DNA from: an uncultured Ruminococcus sp.
GTDB taxonomy: Bacteria; Bacillota; Clostridia; Oscillospirales; Acutalibacteraceae
Length of the DNA stretch: 5,690 nucleotides
Direction of reading: 5' to 3'
Assembly (NCBI GenBank): GCA_902773065.1
Contig: CACYDD010000324.1
Span: 1-5,690 of the forward strand
Shown here: positions 5,637 to 5,690 of the stretch, piece after piece
How positions within the stretch are numbered: the stretch's first letter is position 1
Layout of the letters: the number at the start of each line of letters is the position of its first letter
Notes under the pieces: generated by a model
Databases searched by the model: none
Told to the model about the DNA's origin: nothing
Seen by the model: the letters and a program-made list of their open reading frames with translations, nothing else
Position numbers and translations under genes: made by a program

Positions 5637-5690
5637 GTGAGAAAATATTTTAATAAAAGATTCATGACTCCGTTGTTTATCGTGTTTGTA
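5637..5690 (+). CDS. Start of a probable membrane protein gene (cut by the window edge)
   Basis: An open frame runs to the right edge. From GTG 5637 it reads MRKYFNKRFMTPLFIVFV: a short basic head followed by hydrophobic residues, as at the start of a protein whose first segment crosses the membrane. GGGTG lies 6 nt upstream as a weak ribosome site. The frame is open further back, so ATG 5616 (no ribosome site) or GTG 5628 are alternative starts. It begins 43 bases after the rnjA stop with no terminator between, so it is probably cotranscribed. In some related genomes a DHH-family phosphodiesterase of the GdpP type, which has N-terminal membrane helices, lies near rnjA; that identity is only a guess, because 18 codons cannot decide it. 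Confidence 0.5.
   Translation, partial: MRKYFNKRFMTPLFIVFV

Overview
The window reads as chromosomal DNA of a Gram-positive anaerobe of the Clostridia, most likely a Ruminococcus-like Oscillospirales member. This is inferred from the Clostridium-type NifS/NifU pair, an RNase J with a long basic N-terminal extension, Shine-Dalgarno sites of the GGAGG/AAGGGG kind, sigma-A-type promoters, non-ATG starts, and AT-rich spacers between moderate-GC genes. The genus call is tentative. Coding density is high, and no stretch over 300 bases lacks a gene.

Left edge (1-944, plus strand): the C-terminal part of an AAA-ATPase-like / PD-(D/E)XK nuclease-like protein. This is an accessory family of unknown cellular role that is often present in many copies in gut Clostridia and Bacteroidetes. 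It ends at a strong 17-bp hairpin terminator. A second hairpin (991-1022) ends the convergent minus-strand transcript, so the two units are insulated tail to tail.

Minus-strand block (1029-3372, transcribed right to left): rnhA (RNase HI, TTG start), a 254-bp spacer, then nifS/iscS (cysteine desulfurase) and nifU/iscU (Fe-S scaffold), which are 35 bp apart and form an operon. NifS takes sulfur from cysteine as a persulfide and passes it to NifU, where [2Fe-2S]/[4Fe-4S] clusters are assembled. The spacer ahead of nifS holds a promoter candidate and a perfect dyad whose core matches the E. coli IscR type-1 core. This is the most interesting regulatory signal in the window.

Right part (3373-5690): a 253-bp divergent promoter region with good TTGAAT-N17-TATAAT (rnhA) and TTGACA-N17-TAAAAT (rnjA) promoters, then a full-length RNase J with a GTG start and all metallo-beta-lactamase/beta-CASP catalytic residues. 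At the edge is the start of a downstream gene that begins like a membrane protein, probably in the same operon.

Most of the window is housekeeping. I see no CRISPR array, RNA gene, insertion sequence or obvious new multi-gene system. The items worth a second look are small: candidate operators, a heptanucleotide repeat, the RNase J extension and the nuclease-family fragment.
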